Position numbers and translations under genes: made by a program
NCBI GenBank assembly: GCA_037043455.1
Contig: JAWPHD010005545.1
Coordinates: 1-64,000 of the forward strand
Direction of reading: 5' to 3'
Source: Cyrtodaria siliqua
Taxonomy: Eukaryota > Mollusca > Bivalvia > Adapedonta > Hiatellidae
DNA length: 64,000 nucleotides
Shown: positions 1 through 12,200 of the stretch, in pieces
How positions within the stretch are numbered: position 1 is the stretch's first letter
How the letters are laid out: every line of letters starts with the position of its first letter
Notes under the pieces: model-generated
What the model saw: only the letters and a program-made list of their open reading frames with translations
Told to the model about the DNA's origin: nothing
The model's database searches: none

Positions 1-712
1 ACTGTGACCCTCCAAGCAAAGGGCAGATAACTTAATAATTTTTAGGTTCAACTTTTGCGTTTAGGTCACTTTTTCACAAACTGTATGCACTAGACCTTTA
101 AAACTTTGCTTATTGTTGTATCTTGATAGGTACATCGCAACGTGACAAAGCAAAATGTGGAAGTGACCTTGACCCTCCAAGCAAAGGGCAGATAACTTAA
201 TAATGTTTAGGTTCAAATTTTGCGTTTAGGTCACTTTTTCACTAACTGTATGCACTAGACCTTTCAAACTTTGCTTATAGTTGTATCTTGAGTGGTACAT
301 CGCAACGTGACAAAGCAAATGTGGAAGTGACCTTGACCCTCCAAGCAAAGGGCAGATAACCTTATAATTTTTACCTTCAACTTTGTCGTAAGGTCACTTT
401 TTCACAAACTGTATGCACTAAGACCTTTCAAACTTTGCTTATAGTTGTATCTTGGGTGGTACATTGCAACGTGACAAAGCAAATGTGGATGTGACCTTCA
501 CCATGCAAGCAAAGGGCAGATAACTTTAATTGTTACGTTTACATCACTTTCTCATGAACTATAATTATGCACTAGATGTTTTAAACCTAATTTATAGCTT
601 AATCTTTGGAAAAAACATACCGGTAATCTATTTTGACATAGTTGTATCTTGTGTAGTGCATCTTTTTGGATGCATAGATTTCATCTGTGACCTTGACCTA
701 CTTTTTGGAGCT
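1..712. repeat. Satellite H, about 167-bp monomers, with unique tail
   Basis: Three monomers of about 167 bp are in tandem from 1 to about 520. Each contains GTGACCTTGACCCTCCAAGC, a CAAACTGTATGCACTAGACC block and a TTGTATCTTG block. A diverged final unit and tail run to about 712 and end in GACCTTGACCTAC. The same array and tail recur at 17080-18155 and 20561-20695. No coding potential is seen. The unit carries TGACCTTGA, the complement of TCAAGGTCA. It might relate to described bivalve satellites of about 160 bp, but I cannot test that here. Confidence 0.85.
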
Positions 713-900
713 GATAATTTTTAGCTTTACTGGCCAAGGGCCATCATTTTTCATCCGATCTTTACCAAACTTTAACAGATTGTTAATATCAATGAAAGCT
801 GGCACAAGCTCGAAAACCAGCCAAATCAGACCAGTAACAGCGAAGTTATGGCCCTTGATTTAGTTAAAAGTGCTATATTTTGCCTAGTTAATACGATGCA
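713..900. repeat. Family B monomer (single copy)
   Basis: One monomer of the family that forms the array at 3100-4160. Shared blocks include CATCCGATCTTTACCAAAC, TTGTTAATATCAATGAAAGC and the GTTATGGCCCTT block. It follows the satellite H tail directly, at a TTTTTAGCTTTACTGGCC junction resembling the hairpin head at 3011. Confidence 0.75.
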
Positions 901-1740
901 TTTTTTTTATATATATATATATTTTTGATTGATTTTTTTTTTTAAATTTTTTTTTTAATTTTTTTTTTGATTTGTTTTATTTTTAGATTTTTTTCATGTT
1001 TTTTTATTTCATTATTTGTTTTAATTACTTTTTTTGATTTTTTTTTTTGTTAACGCCGTGTTAGCAGGAAGCATTGCTATGATTTCTCGTTGTGCCTCTT
1101 CCTACAAACATGTCTATGAGAGAGCATCTCCTGGATGGCTTATCAGCTACAGCAATCATTAGTAACTGTAAATGAGATGTTAAATGGCCATAAATATCAC
1201 TACCTGCTGGGCTGACCAACATCTTGAGAAACCCTATCTAATTACCTAATGCTCACCATATGTTTGCAGTTTGCTTTTCATTCTATTGGAGTTTTGTCTT
1301 ATGAACATTCAAAAGTTGATTTGTTCATTAGGAAACTAATAATTCCGCAAGATGTGAACTGTATAATTTATATTTACATGTTAGTTGTTACACTACCAAT
1401 TTTGCCACATGATTCTTACATGATTTTCATATGATACATATTATATGATAATTATATAAAAGGAACCTTTTTATATATTAATCATGTATGAGTATCATAT
1501 AAGAATCACAAAACAATACACACACATACACAAAAAATAAAAAAAAGAGAAACGTCTGGTGGCGTTAAAGCCGGGTTTTCCAAAATATGAAAGTTGATTG
1601 CCTGTGTCTTTCGTGAACTATTTAATAGAGCTTTTCTAGATGGATTGTTTTTTGGGAGTGGGAGGATGCTTTAATGTTGAAAACCTAGTTTTCATTTTCA
1701 CTGCATGATGTTTGGTACATGTCAAGGCAAAAAAAATGTG
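901..1740. other. Low-complexity and unassigned intronic DNA
   Basis: Bases 901-1050 are T-rich, with runs of T interrupted by GA. Around 1405-1510 there is an imperfect inverted repeat around ATGATTCTTACATGATTTTC and its partner ATCATATAAGAATCA. No gene is seen. Confidence 0.5.
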
Positions 1741-2320
1741 GATGCCCTTTATTATAAAGTAAAAAAGGTTAACATACCATATATTTTGGAGAAATAGGTT
1801 ACAGTGACCTAGTTTGCAGGATATTGTCAGTGCTTGACGAGTGGAAGGTGCTGTTAAAATTTGATGAAAGTGAGATTAATGCTGAGATATAACACAAAGT
1901 TAATCCCCCCCCACTCCAAACTAAAACAAAAGGGTTAAGGTAAGGCATATTTTGGAGAAAGTAGGTCATGATGACCTAGTTTTCAGGGTATGGTCGGTGC
2001 TTGATCAGAGGAATGTGCTGTTAAAGTTTGATGAAGATCGGACATGATAATTTCAACTTAAACAAAAAGGTTAAAGTAATGCATATTTTGGAGAAAGTAG
2101 GTTACAGTGACCTAGTTTTGATGGTATGGTCGGTGCTTGACGAGAGGAAGGCGGATAAAATTTGATGAAGATCGGACATGGTAATGCTGATATATAACAA
2201 AAAGTGAATCCCCCCCCCCCCCCCCCCCCCCCACTCCCACCCCAAGCCCAAAATTAAATAAAAAGGATTTTGGAGAAAGTAGGTCATAGTGACCTAGTTT
2301 TCAGGGTATTTACGAAATGT
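1741..2320. repeat. Degenerate tandem repeat of about 150 bp with palindromic AGGTCA sites
   Basis: About four diverged units share TTTTGGAGAAA, GTAGGTCA...TGACCTAGTTTTCAGGGTAT and GATGAAGATCGGACATG. Two units hold a perfect AGGTCA-3 bp-TGACCT palindrome (1963-1977 and 2281-2295). A 23-base C run lies at 2210-2232 inside the array. Confidence 0.75.
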
Positions 2321-3004
2321 TGATAGAAGCTTTTAGAAGTTCACATCACATTGACAGAGTGCGACAAAAAAAATAACAGCCTTATTCGAGTGACCAGTGC
2401 ACTTGAATGTCATGCTTATTCTTTGACATTGAAAATATAGTTTGTGGTAAATATTGACCTTGAAAATAAATAATATTGACCTTAAAAATGATCCATGGAA
2501 CATCCTTCAAGTTAAGAACAAGTTACACAATTAACATTGTCATTGATGAATAAATAATACGGTATATTTAACATTTATGTTGTAGGTAGTATTAACTAGA
2601 GGAAATCGATGGCACGCCATCACATTTATTCCCCACACATTTCAATTAGTGGCATGTAAGCCAGTGACAACATAGTGAAAGTTTAAAGTCTGCATTGCAG
2701 AGAAGAATGATAAAACAAACATCGGATATATACTTACTTCTATATTCTGACCCATCCCCACCACAGAAGATGACCCTCGGGCATTTTTTTTATTTGATAT
2801 GCAACATGATACTTTTTGAAAAAAATAAGTTTTGAACCTGTCTACCTCGCCAAGTCCAACCACCAGGGCATGACCCAGGTTTCACGCCAAAAAAACGTTA
2901 TATTGACCATTTAGTCAACGATAATACAAAGACAATTGCATACTCCTGCAGTTAAAGGGACACACGGCAATCTTGATTCTTTAAAACCTCGCGGCATCCT
3001 GTTA
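2321..3004. other. Unassigned non-coding stretch
   Basis: No gene, long repeat or conserved motif was recognised. Short open frames here have no recognisable sequence. Confidence 0.4.
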
Positions 3005-4165
3005 GTTTTTAGCTCTACTGGCTGAAGGCCAGCAGAGCTTATGGGATGGCGAGTTGTCCGTCGTCCGTCCGTCCGTCGTCCGTCGTTAACTTTTGTCTTG
3101 TTACCACAATAGGGCCTTCATTTTTCATCCGATCTTTACCAAATTTTAACTGGTTGTTAATATCAATGAAAGCTTGGACAAGTTCGAAAACCAGCCAGAT
3201 CATTAATTTCACCGGAGTTATGGCCCTTGTTTTGCTGAAAAATGCCATATTAAGCCTTGTGAACACTCTAGCACAATATTTATTATTTGATCTTTACCAA
3301 ACTTACACATATTGTTAATATCAATGAAAGCTCGGACAAGTTAAAAAAACAGCCAAATCGGATCAGTAACACCGGAGTTATGGCCCTTGTTTTTTCTGAA
3401 AACTGCTATTTTCTGCCTTGTGAACACTCTAGCACCTTCATTTATTATTTGATCGTTACCAAACTTGCACAGATTGTTAATACCAATTATAGCTTGAACA
3501 AGTTCGAAAATCAGCTGATTTGGGTCAGTAACACTAGAGTTATGGCCCTTGTTTTTTCTGAAAAATGGCATTTTCTGCCTTGTGAACACTCTAGCACCTT
3601 CATTTATTATTTGATCTTTACCAAACTTGCACATATTGTTAATATCAATGAAAGCTCAGACAAGTTCGAAAACCAGCTAGATCGGAATAATTTCACAGGA
3701 GTTATGGCCCTTGTTTTGCTGAAAAATGCCATATTAAGGCTTGTGAAGACTCTAGCACCTTCATTTATTATTTGATCTTTACTAAACTTGCACAGGTTGT
3801 TAATATCAATGAAAGCTCGGACAAGTTCGAAAACCAGCCAAGTCGGATCAGTAACACCGGAGTTATGGCCCTTGTTTTTCTGAAAATTGCTATTTTCTGC
3901 CTTGTGAACGCTCTAGCACCTTCATTTTATATTTGATCGTTACCAAACTTGCACAGATTGTTAATACCAATTATAGCTTGAACAAGTTCGAAAATCAGCT
4001 GAATTTGGTCAGTAACACTAGAGTTATGGCCCTTGTTTTTTCTGAAAAATGGCATTTTCTGCCTTGTGAACACTCTTGCACCTTCATTTATTATTTGATC
4101 TTTACCAAACTTGCACAGATTGTTAATTTCAATGAAAGCTCGAACAAGAGTCGTCAATTATATCT
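3005..4165. repeat. Family B element: hairpin head, CCGTC run, about 6 monomers of 167 bp
   Basis: The head is an imperfect hairpin at 3011-3039 (AGCTCTACTGGC paired with GCCAGCAGAGCT). It is followed by a CGTCCGTC microsatellite at 3057-3085 and then tandem monomers of about 167 bp sharing TGAACACTCTAGCACCTTCA, TTTACCAAACTTGCACA, AATATCAATGAAAGCT and GGAGTTATGGCCCTTG. Monomers are diverged. Open frames across the array are repeat artefacts, since they exist on both strands. Element class is unproven. Confidence 0.85.
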
Positions 4166-4789
4166 GTTCGGGCGAGTGGGGGAGCCATACGTTTTTGTCC
4201 CATGGACAATAACAATTTCTAGTTAAAACTTTCGTCAAAATGAATAATCCGAAAGCCATTTGGGTTGGAATTTCCGTTTCCTCCTTTCTTTTTCGTATGC
4301 CCTTTTCGAAACTGATTGTTCGGTGCTTGTTTGGGCAGAACGTTTGATTCCAGGCTTTGCGCTATCAAAATATAGGAAGTTTGACATTGAAAACAAAGCG
4401 TAAGCGGATATGAACAAAACCTAGTCGGGTTATCGATATATAGTTACGGTCGGGTCTAAAACGTTGTTGCCGCAATAAAAGTATGAAAGATCGAAAGTAC
4501 GTAACAAGTCAAACACCAGTCTAAAATTTTGAGGGGAAAACAGGTAAATAATTCACGGAACTATGTTGAATTTTAAAGAAATATTTTGGCAATTTATGGT
4601 ATGTTTGCCTGAAAAGCTTACTGGCCCGATGGGCCTGTGAAATACTGAATTTTACTGACCCGAGTCAATTTTTACTGGCCTCGGGCTTCGGACCAGTGGC
4701 TAAATTCAAAGAGTGCAGGTCATTGACCTCTTGTTTGTTGTTATTATTCAGTAATTAAATAAATTATAATTGCTAAAATAGTTTTTTGT
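4166..4789. other. Unassigned stretch ending in an element tail
   Basis: 4166-4620 shows nothing recognisable. Around 4620-4735 there is a tail-like piece with repeated ACTGGCC/ACTGACCC blocks and the palindrome AGGTCATTGACCT at 4717-4729, followed by CTTGTTTG. The same palindrome closes the family A elements. Confidence 0.5.
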
Positions 4790-5645
4790 GGCGACTACTT
4801 CTCAAAAACCAGAAGTAATATTGATTTTGAACCTTTACCAAAATGACTGGCACGAAATGTTGGCGCCGGAAGCAATCTTTGTTTACATAGAGTTATATAG
4901 GAAAAACTTCTGGCGACTACTCCTTTGAAACTTAACTTGATGGATTTTCATAAAACTTTACAGGAATGCTGCTCTTGATGTCTAGTTAGTCTTAATTAAA
5001 AATTCAGGGTGGCCGGAAATTCTTGATGGCCACCATAGCGATATAGATTTTAAAAATACAAGTTTGTGGCCACTACTTTTCAAAAACCATAAGTGATATT
5101 GATTTGGAACCTTACTAAAGTGACTGGCATGACATGTATTTGGTTCTAAACAAAATTCATTTCGATTTGATGTCAAACATGGCCGCAGCGGCCATCTTTG
5201 TTTGCACAGAATTATATTGGAATAACTTGTGGCGATACTCCTCTGAAACTACTTTATGGATTTTCATGAAACTTTACAGGAATGGTTGTCTTAATGTCTA
5301 GATGGTTTTAAGTAAAAACCTGGTTGGCCGGTAATTCAAGATGGCCACCATAGCTATAAATAGATTTTAAAAATACAACTTTATGGCAAATTCTCAAAAA
5401 CCATAAGTGGTATTGATTTACTAAAATGACTGGCATGGCATGTAGTTGGTCCTAAACAAAATTCTTTTGATTCGATTTCAAATATGGCTGCCATCTTTGT
5501 TTACATAGAGTTATATAGGAAAAACTTGTGGCGACTACTGTGAAAGTGCTGATCCTATTCCCATAAAACTTCACAGGTTTCCATGGCTGATCTAGCCATC
5601 AAAATCTATCAGTAGAGCTTCAAGGTCATTGACCTCTTGTTACTG
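4790..5645. repeat. Family A monomers (about 310 bp), diverged, with tail
   Basis: Two to three diverged monomers contain GGCGACTACT, CTGAAACT, GATTTTCATGAAACTTTACA, AAGATGGCC and ATCTTTGTTTACATAGAGTT. The end carries AGTAGAGCTTCAAGGTCATTGACCTCTTGTT, spelled here in two overlapping parts: AGTAGAGCTTCAAGG, then the palindrome at 5623-5635. Better preserved members are at 29118-32838. Confidence 0.8.
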
Positions 5646-6065
5646 ATTTTTAGTTCACCTGAGCTGAGCTGCTGTGCTCGCCTTTTGTCCATTGTCCATT
5701 CATTTTGGCCTAAGTGACTTCTCATGAACTGCTTTGCTAATTTTGAGCATAAGCATGACCCATGTTTTGATTATTGCAGCCAATCGCCTGTGTATATTAT
5801 TGGGCAAATCCAATATCAAGGAGTGCTGTTTTGATAATTGGTAGTCGTGTTTTACATATTTCATTGACAGGTTGTGTGTAAACATTGTAACTACGCACGT
5901 GTAAAATTGAGTAGATCATGGTATAACTGCCGAATCTGTCATTTATAGCACGTCTGAAATATACCGGCATTTATAGCACGGTTTAGGCTCAGACCTTCAG
6001 GTTTATGAAAAATATATCATAAGCAAGAACAAAGGAAAACCATTAGAGCTAAGGTAAAGTTTAGG

Positions 6066-6412
6066 ATAGAGCATGAGTTTTGCACGTGTACGGGGAGATA
6101 ATGCACGAGCGTTAGCGAGTGCATTATCGTCCGTACACGTGCAAGACTCATGCTCTATTGTATTTATACCACAATAACTAACATATGCTGTGTATATCCT
6201 CGGGTATTACACGATGCATAGTGTGTATTTAGGCTATTGTGGTATAAGTATAGAATAGAGCATGAGTTTTGCACGTGTAGGGGGAGATAATGCTTGAGCT
6301 TGCAAGACTCATGCTCTATTGTATTTGTACCACAATAACTAACATATGCTGTGTATATCCTCGGGTATTACACGATGTATAGTGTGTATTTAGGATATTG
6401 TGGTACAAATAA
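6066..6412. mobile_element. Foldback/MITE-like hairpin, duplicated
   Basis: 6066-6158 is a near-perfect hairpin: ATAGAGCATGAGTTTTGCAC at the left and its inverse at the right, with GTACGG and ATAATGCAC also paired. A second copy at about 6253-6320 has lost the loop and part of both arms. Both copies are followed by the same 100-bp flank (TATTTATACCACAATAACTA), so a unit of about 162 bp is duplicated. No transposase is seen. The palindrome could also be a cruciform-prone element of other origin. Confidence 0.65.
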
Positions 6413-6460
6413 ACTATACTTTGTTGATGAGTCATTAACAACATTCAATTTAATCAATTA
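6413..6460. mobile_element. SINE 3' tail fragment
   Basis: The block TGTTGATGAGTCATTAACAA followed by CATTCAATT closely matches the 3' end of the SINE at 55296-55615 (TGTTGATGAGCCGTTAACAA, then CATTCAATT). No tRNA-like head is visible next to it, so this appears 5'-truncated. Confidence 0.6.
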
Positions 6461-6927
6461 ATTGGATTACATCATTTCCTAGGTTATACGATTTTCAAAA
6501 CTTTTTGTAACTCTTTCATTTTACAAATCTACTAAACTATTTATTTTACAAATCTAATGTGGAATTTAAATTTAAGGAGAAACTGGAATTACAGTTTCAA
6601 CACATCATATCATAGTGAAACTCAGTACACATCATGAGGTGGTAATTACCTTCGTTTGTATAAGGGCAAGCAGATATTTTTGTTTTCCTGCATTCTGTTT
6701 CATGTTCATATGTTTTACCTATGATGTGTATTTATGTCTATTTTTAAGTGGGGTGTCATCCGATCATTTTCATTTCCTGCTATTTTTAGGGCATATTGTT
6801 TTATCTGTTGGTTTACAGGTTTATCTTTCCTTTTTTAAAAAAAATAATTTCACAAGATTTATCAATCTTGGATCAATTGTTATCCCGGCATTTTTCGAAG
6901 TAGTTGGGGATATTGTAATGTTCTATT

Positions 6928-7110
6928 CTGTACATACATCCATCTGTACTTACGGATGCATGCCCGTCCTTCTGTAATGTCCCATAACTCTCCCTATTAC
7001 TTCTACACCATTCACAATGCTGACATACATCCGTCTGTACTTACGGATGCATGTCCGTCCTTCTGTAATGTCCCATAACTCTTCCTATTACTCCTAAACC
7101 ATTCACAATG
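6928..7110. repeat. Two-copy tandem repeat of about 93 bp
   Basis: The blocks CATCTGTACTTACGGATGCA, GTCCGTCCTTCTGTAATGTC and CCATTCACAATGCTGAC occur twice in direct order with few differences. Confidence 0.8.
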
Positions 7111-7199
7111 CTGACTAAAATTGGTACTGTTACATATGGCTGCTCTATGTAGCGAACATTGTATCGCGTGGCAATACTTCTTCTCGTTTTAACAAAATT

Positions 7200-7555
7200 G
7201 TAGCCTCTTTTATACTTAGAACATTTGGTTTTAGTTTATGTGTAAGCTTGTATCTCCGAAACATCTTTGGTTTTAGTTTATATATAAGCTTGTATCTCCG
7301 AAACATATTTGGTTTTAGTTTATATGTAAGCTTGTATCTCCGAAAAATTTGGTTTAAGTTTATATGTAAGCTTGTATCTCCGAAACATATTTGGTTTTAG
7401 TTTATATGTTAGCTTTTATCTCCGAAACATATTTGGTTTTAGTTTATATGTAAGCTTGTATCTCCGAAACATATTTGGTTTTAGTTTATATGTAAGCTTG
7501 TATCTCCGGAACATATTTGGTTTAAGTTTATATGTAAGCTTGTATCTCTCAAAAC
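7200..7555. repeat. 43-44 bp minisatellite, about 8 copies
   Basis: The unit is TTTGGTTTTAGTTTATATG followed by TAAGCTTGTATCTCCGAAAC. Copies differ by point changes and small deletions. The open frame across it (LYLRNIFGFSLYVS repeated) is a by-product of the unit, with no sign of selection. Confidence 0.85.
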
Positions 7556-8104
7556 TACTTTACATAATGGATTGAAACGTGACACATGTATTCCACATCA
7601 TTAGACAACATCATACAGCCAGGTTCTATAACTCATACTTTTTATTTTAACAAAATTGTGGTCCCGTTTATACTTCCAAAATTTGGTTATTAACAAGTGC
7701 AATAATTCTGTTATGGAATTAAGCAAAATTGTGCCCTTCAACATAGTTTCCCAATAAATAAATAAATAAGGCCTTGAAAGACGAGCATCTGCACTGACAG
7801 GCAGTGCTTCTTGTTGAGTTGTATTTTACTTGATGAATTTAGTTTCAAGCTTTATTTGTTTAAGTTGAAACATTGAGATATTCTTTCATAGTTGTCATCT
7901 TTATCATCCACTATTGCAAAGGTTTTCATCTGAGGTCTTGTGACTTCATTTTATTAGCTTGACTTTTTTGACAGAAAACTTATGACATATGTTGTTGTCG
8001 GTGTCTGCATCCCCTGGTTAAAGCTTTTGTCTTGGAAACTACTTCATGTAATGGATTGAAACTTCACACGTGTATTCCTCATAAGTAGACAACATCATAG
8101 AGCC
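7556..8104. other. Unassigned intronic stretch
   Basis: Contains two diverged copies of a block around CATAATGGATTGAAAC...CACATGTATTCC (7563 and 8046). Otherwise nothing is recognised. Confidence 0.4.
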
Positions 8105-8720
8105 ATGTTGTACAACTCATTGTCGTGGCTATATTGTTTTGGCCTTGTCTGTCCTTTAGTCTGTCCGTCCGTTAATGCAACCCTCGTTTTTTCTCATATT
8201 CTCAAAACGCTTTCACAAATTACTTTCATATTTTATTTGTTGATTACTAAGGTCGTACAAAACATTTTGTCATATTTCCAATCTACTGCATCCACAAGGT
8301 CAAAGTCGTACACTTGGAAGTTTTACGTTTAGGTCTACTTTCAAAATGTTAAAGTTATATTTTGCTCCTATCCTCAAAATGCTTTCACAAATTACTTCCA
8401 TATTTTATTTGTTGGATACTAAGGTCACACAAAAATATTACATCATATTTCTGGTCACCTGCGACCACAAGGTCAAGGTCACACACTTTAGGTCAGCTTT
8501 CAGTAAAATGTTAAAGTTATATTTTTTAAGTGTTCTTCAGCGGGTTCATTTGTTGTATATCCAACATTTCCGACATTTTTAGTTCTTTTACTACAAGGGA
8601 ATGGCTGTCTTTGTATGGGGCAGGGGTGGCAAACCTTACCTTGGCTGCTAAGAGCTGCTTTTATGGTCAGGTCAAAGGTCAAGGTCACCATGACTCAATT
8701 TTGAAAATGTGTGTACTCAT
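8105..8720. repeat. Family E repeat with stacked AGGTCA half-sites
   Basis: It begins near CTGTCCGTCCGTTAATGCA. Two to three diverged monomers share CTCAAAATGCTTTCACAAAT, TATTTTATTTGTTG and ACAAGGTCAAGGTCACAC. At 8665-8687 four AGGTCA-like half-sites are stacked (GGTCAGGTCAAAGGTCAAGG, then TCA). Confidence 0.7.
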
Positions 8721-9123
8721 GATAATTCTTTAAAACTTTTGTAGCCACCGTAATGGAACTACACCGGTGGGCTGTTCTTGGTGAGAGGAGGATCTCTATT
8801 GATTTATGGGTCAGTTTGTCAAAGGGCACCTAATAAATACTGAAAAGGTGATCCCTTGGAAGCAACAAACACAAACAAGAGAGAAAACTCGGTTTTATTG
8901 AGTCTGTTCATGAGAGATAATTATAAGATGCAACACCTTTCACGCCTCCGTGCACTGGCTTAAGCGATATTCTACTTTAAAGCAACGCAGAATGGGATTG
9001 ATGATCCCAAAGTTTGTTTGGGATAATTGACCTAAGATCAAGTTGAGAGAATGACCCCTATTGATTTTGTGTCAGTGTCAATTGCCAGTTAAATGATATA
9101 ATTATAAACATTGTTTATTTCAG
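8721..9123. other. Intron upstream of exon 1; nothing recognised
   Basis: No repeat or gene is seen. It ends with the acceptor TTATTTCAG next to exon 1. Confidence 0.5.
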
Positions 9124-9231
9124 GTTGCTAAGCAACTGTTTGAGCCACTTACAATGCAGATCATCCATTGGTTCACAAATAGCAAGAAGGCAGAGAGTGA
9201 GGAGACAATGGCTCTGCTAGATGCCATCTAT
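9124..9231 (+). CDS. PRKDC: PRKDC exon 1 of window (36 codons)
   Basis: Acceptor TTTCAG, donor GTAAGT, phase 0 at both ends. It encodes [17 protein letters not shown] and then [19 protein letters not shown], matching DNA-PKcs HEAT-repeat sequence in order. The last 28 exon bases and the donor are repeated three more times downstream (9290, 9376, 9462). The first copy is chosen as the true exon because only it continues the reading frame from the unique 5' part. Confidence 0.93.
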
Positions 9232-12200
9232 GTAAGTCATGAAGATGTAGTTGTTACCTGGCAGTGCAGGTGTTAATGCACCTGGTTCTGACAATGGCTC
9301 TGCTAGATGCCATCACTGTAAGTCATGAAGATGTAGTTGTTACCTGGCAGTGCAGGTGTTAGTGCACCTGGTTCTGACAATGGCTCTGCTAGATGCCATC
9401 TATGTAAGTCATGAAGATGTAGTTGTTACCTGGCAGTGCAGGTGTTAGTGCACCTGGTTCTGACAATGGCTCTGCTAGATGCCATCTATGTAAGTCAAGT
9501 TAAATGTTGTATTTGTTTGATCAATGCCATAAATAAGGGGCATAGATTATGTACATTACTATGACATATAGCTTAGCCTTTACGTGTCAGTGGTTTAGAA
9601 GTTGAAGAAAGGACAAATGTATATACATCAACAGTTGTCACAATCAGGTTTAGTTTACCTGTTTCCTGCTGGCATGGCAGTTCCGTCATTCATTGTCGTA
9701 GAATTATTACCTTTTTCATAAAACTTTAACCTGTAACCTAACCGAGCTCACAACTTGGAAAATATTCATCTACGTTCATGAAACTTTTATAAAGTAATTT
9801 TCTCAAATGCCATTGACCTGCACAATAACTCTGAATTTCATCTTGGCAGAGTAATGTCCCTTGTAGTAAAATGTAAACCTGCAACCTAACCTAGCTCATA
9901 ACCTGGTAAAATATAGAAATATGGCCATGAAACTGTATACAGTTCATCCTTAACAATTATTCAATACCATTGACCTGTCCAATAAGTCTGACTTTCATTT
10001 CTGAAGAGTTGCGTCCCTTTTCGTATAACTTTAATCTGCAACCTAACCTACTTAACCTTTCAGGGAGCCTAGATGTCGAATATGAATCGAGATTTTTTTT
10101 TTAATACTTTCTATATGTTTTCATACCTGTTTCTATATGTTTTCATACCTGATATGATTGAATAGAATGAAAACGGACCCTCCTGAATCTGTTTGCAATC
10201 TTCTCATAGCCATCTGCTAAGCTTCGCAAATACAAAAACTCATTTTGACCCCCCCCCCATGTTTACATGCAATTTTATTGACAGCCAAAAACCAAAATGG
10301 CGACAGCGGAACATTCCATTTTTCTAGGGTAGGGTGACTTAAAAAATCGGTTGACCAATAGTGGTATAAATAATAAAATATAAACTATTTACCTACCTTT
10401 TATTTGATAGATATAATGGTTTTCATTCCAAAATAAAAAATAAGTATGATCGATTGTTGGAGGTGCTGAACATTGAACAACAACACCACCCTGCATATCC
10501 TACGTTTTACTTGGTACATCCGAACCTTAGAAACAGACATGCGCAGATGACAATTTCTAAAAATAACGCCGCCATGTTTTAATTTTTACAATGTAAACAA
10601 GGTGGGTCAAAATGAATTTTAGGCTGTGTGAAGCATAACGGATGGCTATGACAATATTGTAAACAGATCCAGGAGCGTCTATTTTCATTCTATCTAAAAA
10701 AAATCTTGATTCATATTTGACGTCCAGGCACCCTGAAATGCACAGTAGCTCATAACATGGCCAAATATTGACCTATGATCAGGACACTTTATACAGTTCT
10801 TTCTTACCAATTGTTCAATGCAGAGTTATGTCTTTTTTTATGAAATGTTCACAAGTAAAAAAAACATCTGCTCTATAATTTCACCCTGCTGTCTTCAAAC
10901 TTTATAGTTAGATTGCCCTTGCTGACATAAGCACACGGCAGGCGACACAAGTGTTCGGTGGAACACCCTTCTAGCTAAATATATTACACCTGAACTGTTC
11001 GTCCAAAATCATTGACCATTTTAGTTTTATTTAACGGAACATATTCTTCATTGAGATTTATCGCTATTGAATTATATACCATCGCCATGCCTATGTTTTC
11101 TAGGATGGTATGATCCAGCAGGCTGACACGGCTCTGCGTGACTTCTGTGCCAGGTGCCTGCATGAATTCCTCAAGTGGGCCATCAAACAGACCAGTACCA
11201 AGGTGAGATGGTCGGGGGAGTGAGTGTAATAACTAATACTAAAATAGATCCAATCTCAGGGAATAGTATTGGAATTAAAAACAAAATTGTGGAAATTTTT
11301 ACTATTTAAAGTAAGTCGAAAGGAGAGGAATTCAGGAATTTCATAATCAGTTACGGCCAAACAATAAAATCAATTTTATGCTTTGTATCCAGTTCAAATA
11401 CCTTAATACCCGTAATCTGGAAGTATTTATTGAGTAGTTAATACATACCTTAATTTATGTATTCTCTGCCATTGTTTTTTCACATTTAAGCTGCATGAAA
11501 ATATTTAAACCATCAATCTATGAATATACTGCTATTTTGGAATTCGATTTTTTCTACACAATAATTATGTTCTGAGGATCATGCTGGATTTTTGTTAAGA
11601 ACCAAATTCACCCTGTGTCCCTTTAACAGAGTTTTAGATTTAGGCATATGTTTTTGAAAGTCTGGTCGATGTGGATTGAAAAGTAGGTTAAACACTAAAG
11701 GGAGATTACTCATTTTGTTTTGTCTGTAAACAATATATGTAAACAGTATCAAAAGAGTTGTCCTTCAAATAAACCTTCAGTATTGAATTTCAATAGCGCA
11801 AAGTGAAAAGAAAGTGCCTGTTGAAATATTAAACATGTTGTAGTAGTATTTATTACATTTCTGTGGGTGAAAGATTGGGATATCTCGGTGAAAGAATATT
11901 CATAATCGCTAATTATTAATAACTAACTCTGAACACAAAAATAACTAACTGTGACGCTGACATCGACGTCATCCGTCCATAACGTTTAATAAAGCGAATA
12001 ATTTAGGTTAAAATTATACATAACCTGATATAAATGTAATAAATAGATTATTTAACTGCTTTTTTCGACTATATGGAAATCCTTCACTCGATGGTAGTCG
12101 TGTTTTTTTTTCCACACATACGCTCGTTCGTGAAAAAAAAAACACGTCTACCATCTCATGAAAGATTTCCTATAATCAATTCCAACAGTTAAATAATCTC

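Noticed and set aside
3039..4226. Overlapping open frames in family B
   Set aside because: Present on both strands over the same monomers; repeat artefacts.
1..9123. PRKDC exons upstream of exon 1
   Set aside because: No splice-bounded frame with DNA-PKcs-like sequence was recognised; the region is dominated by repeats.
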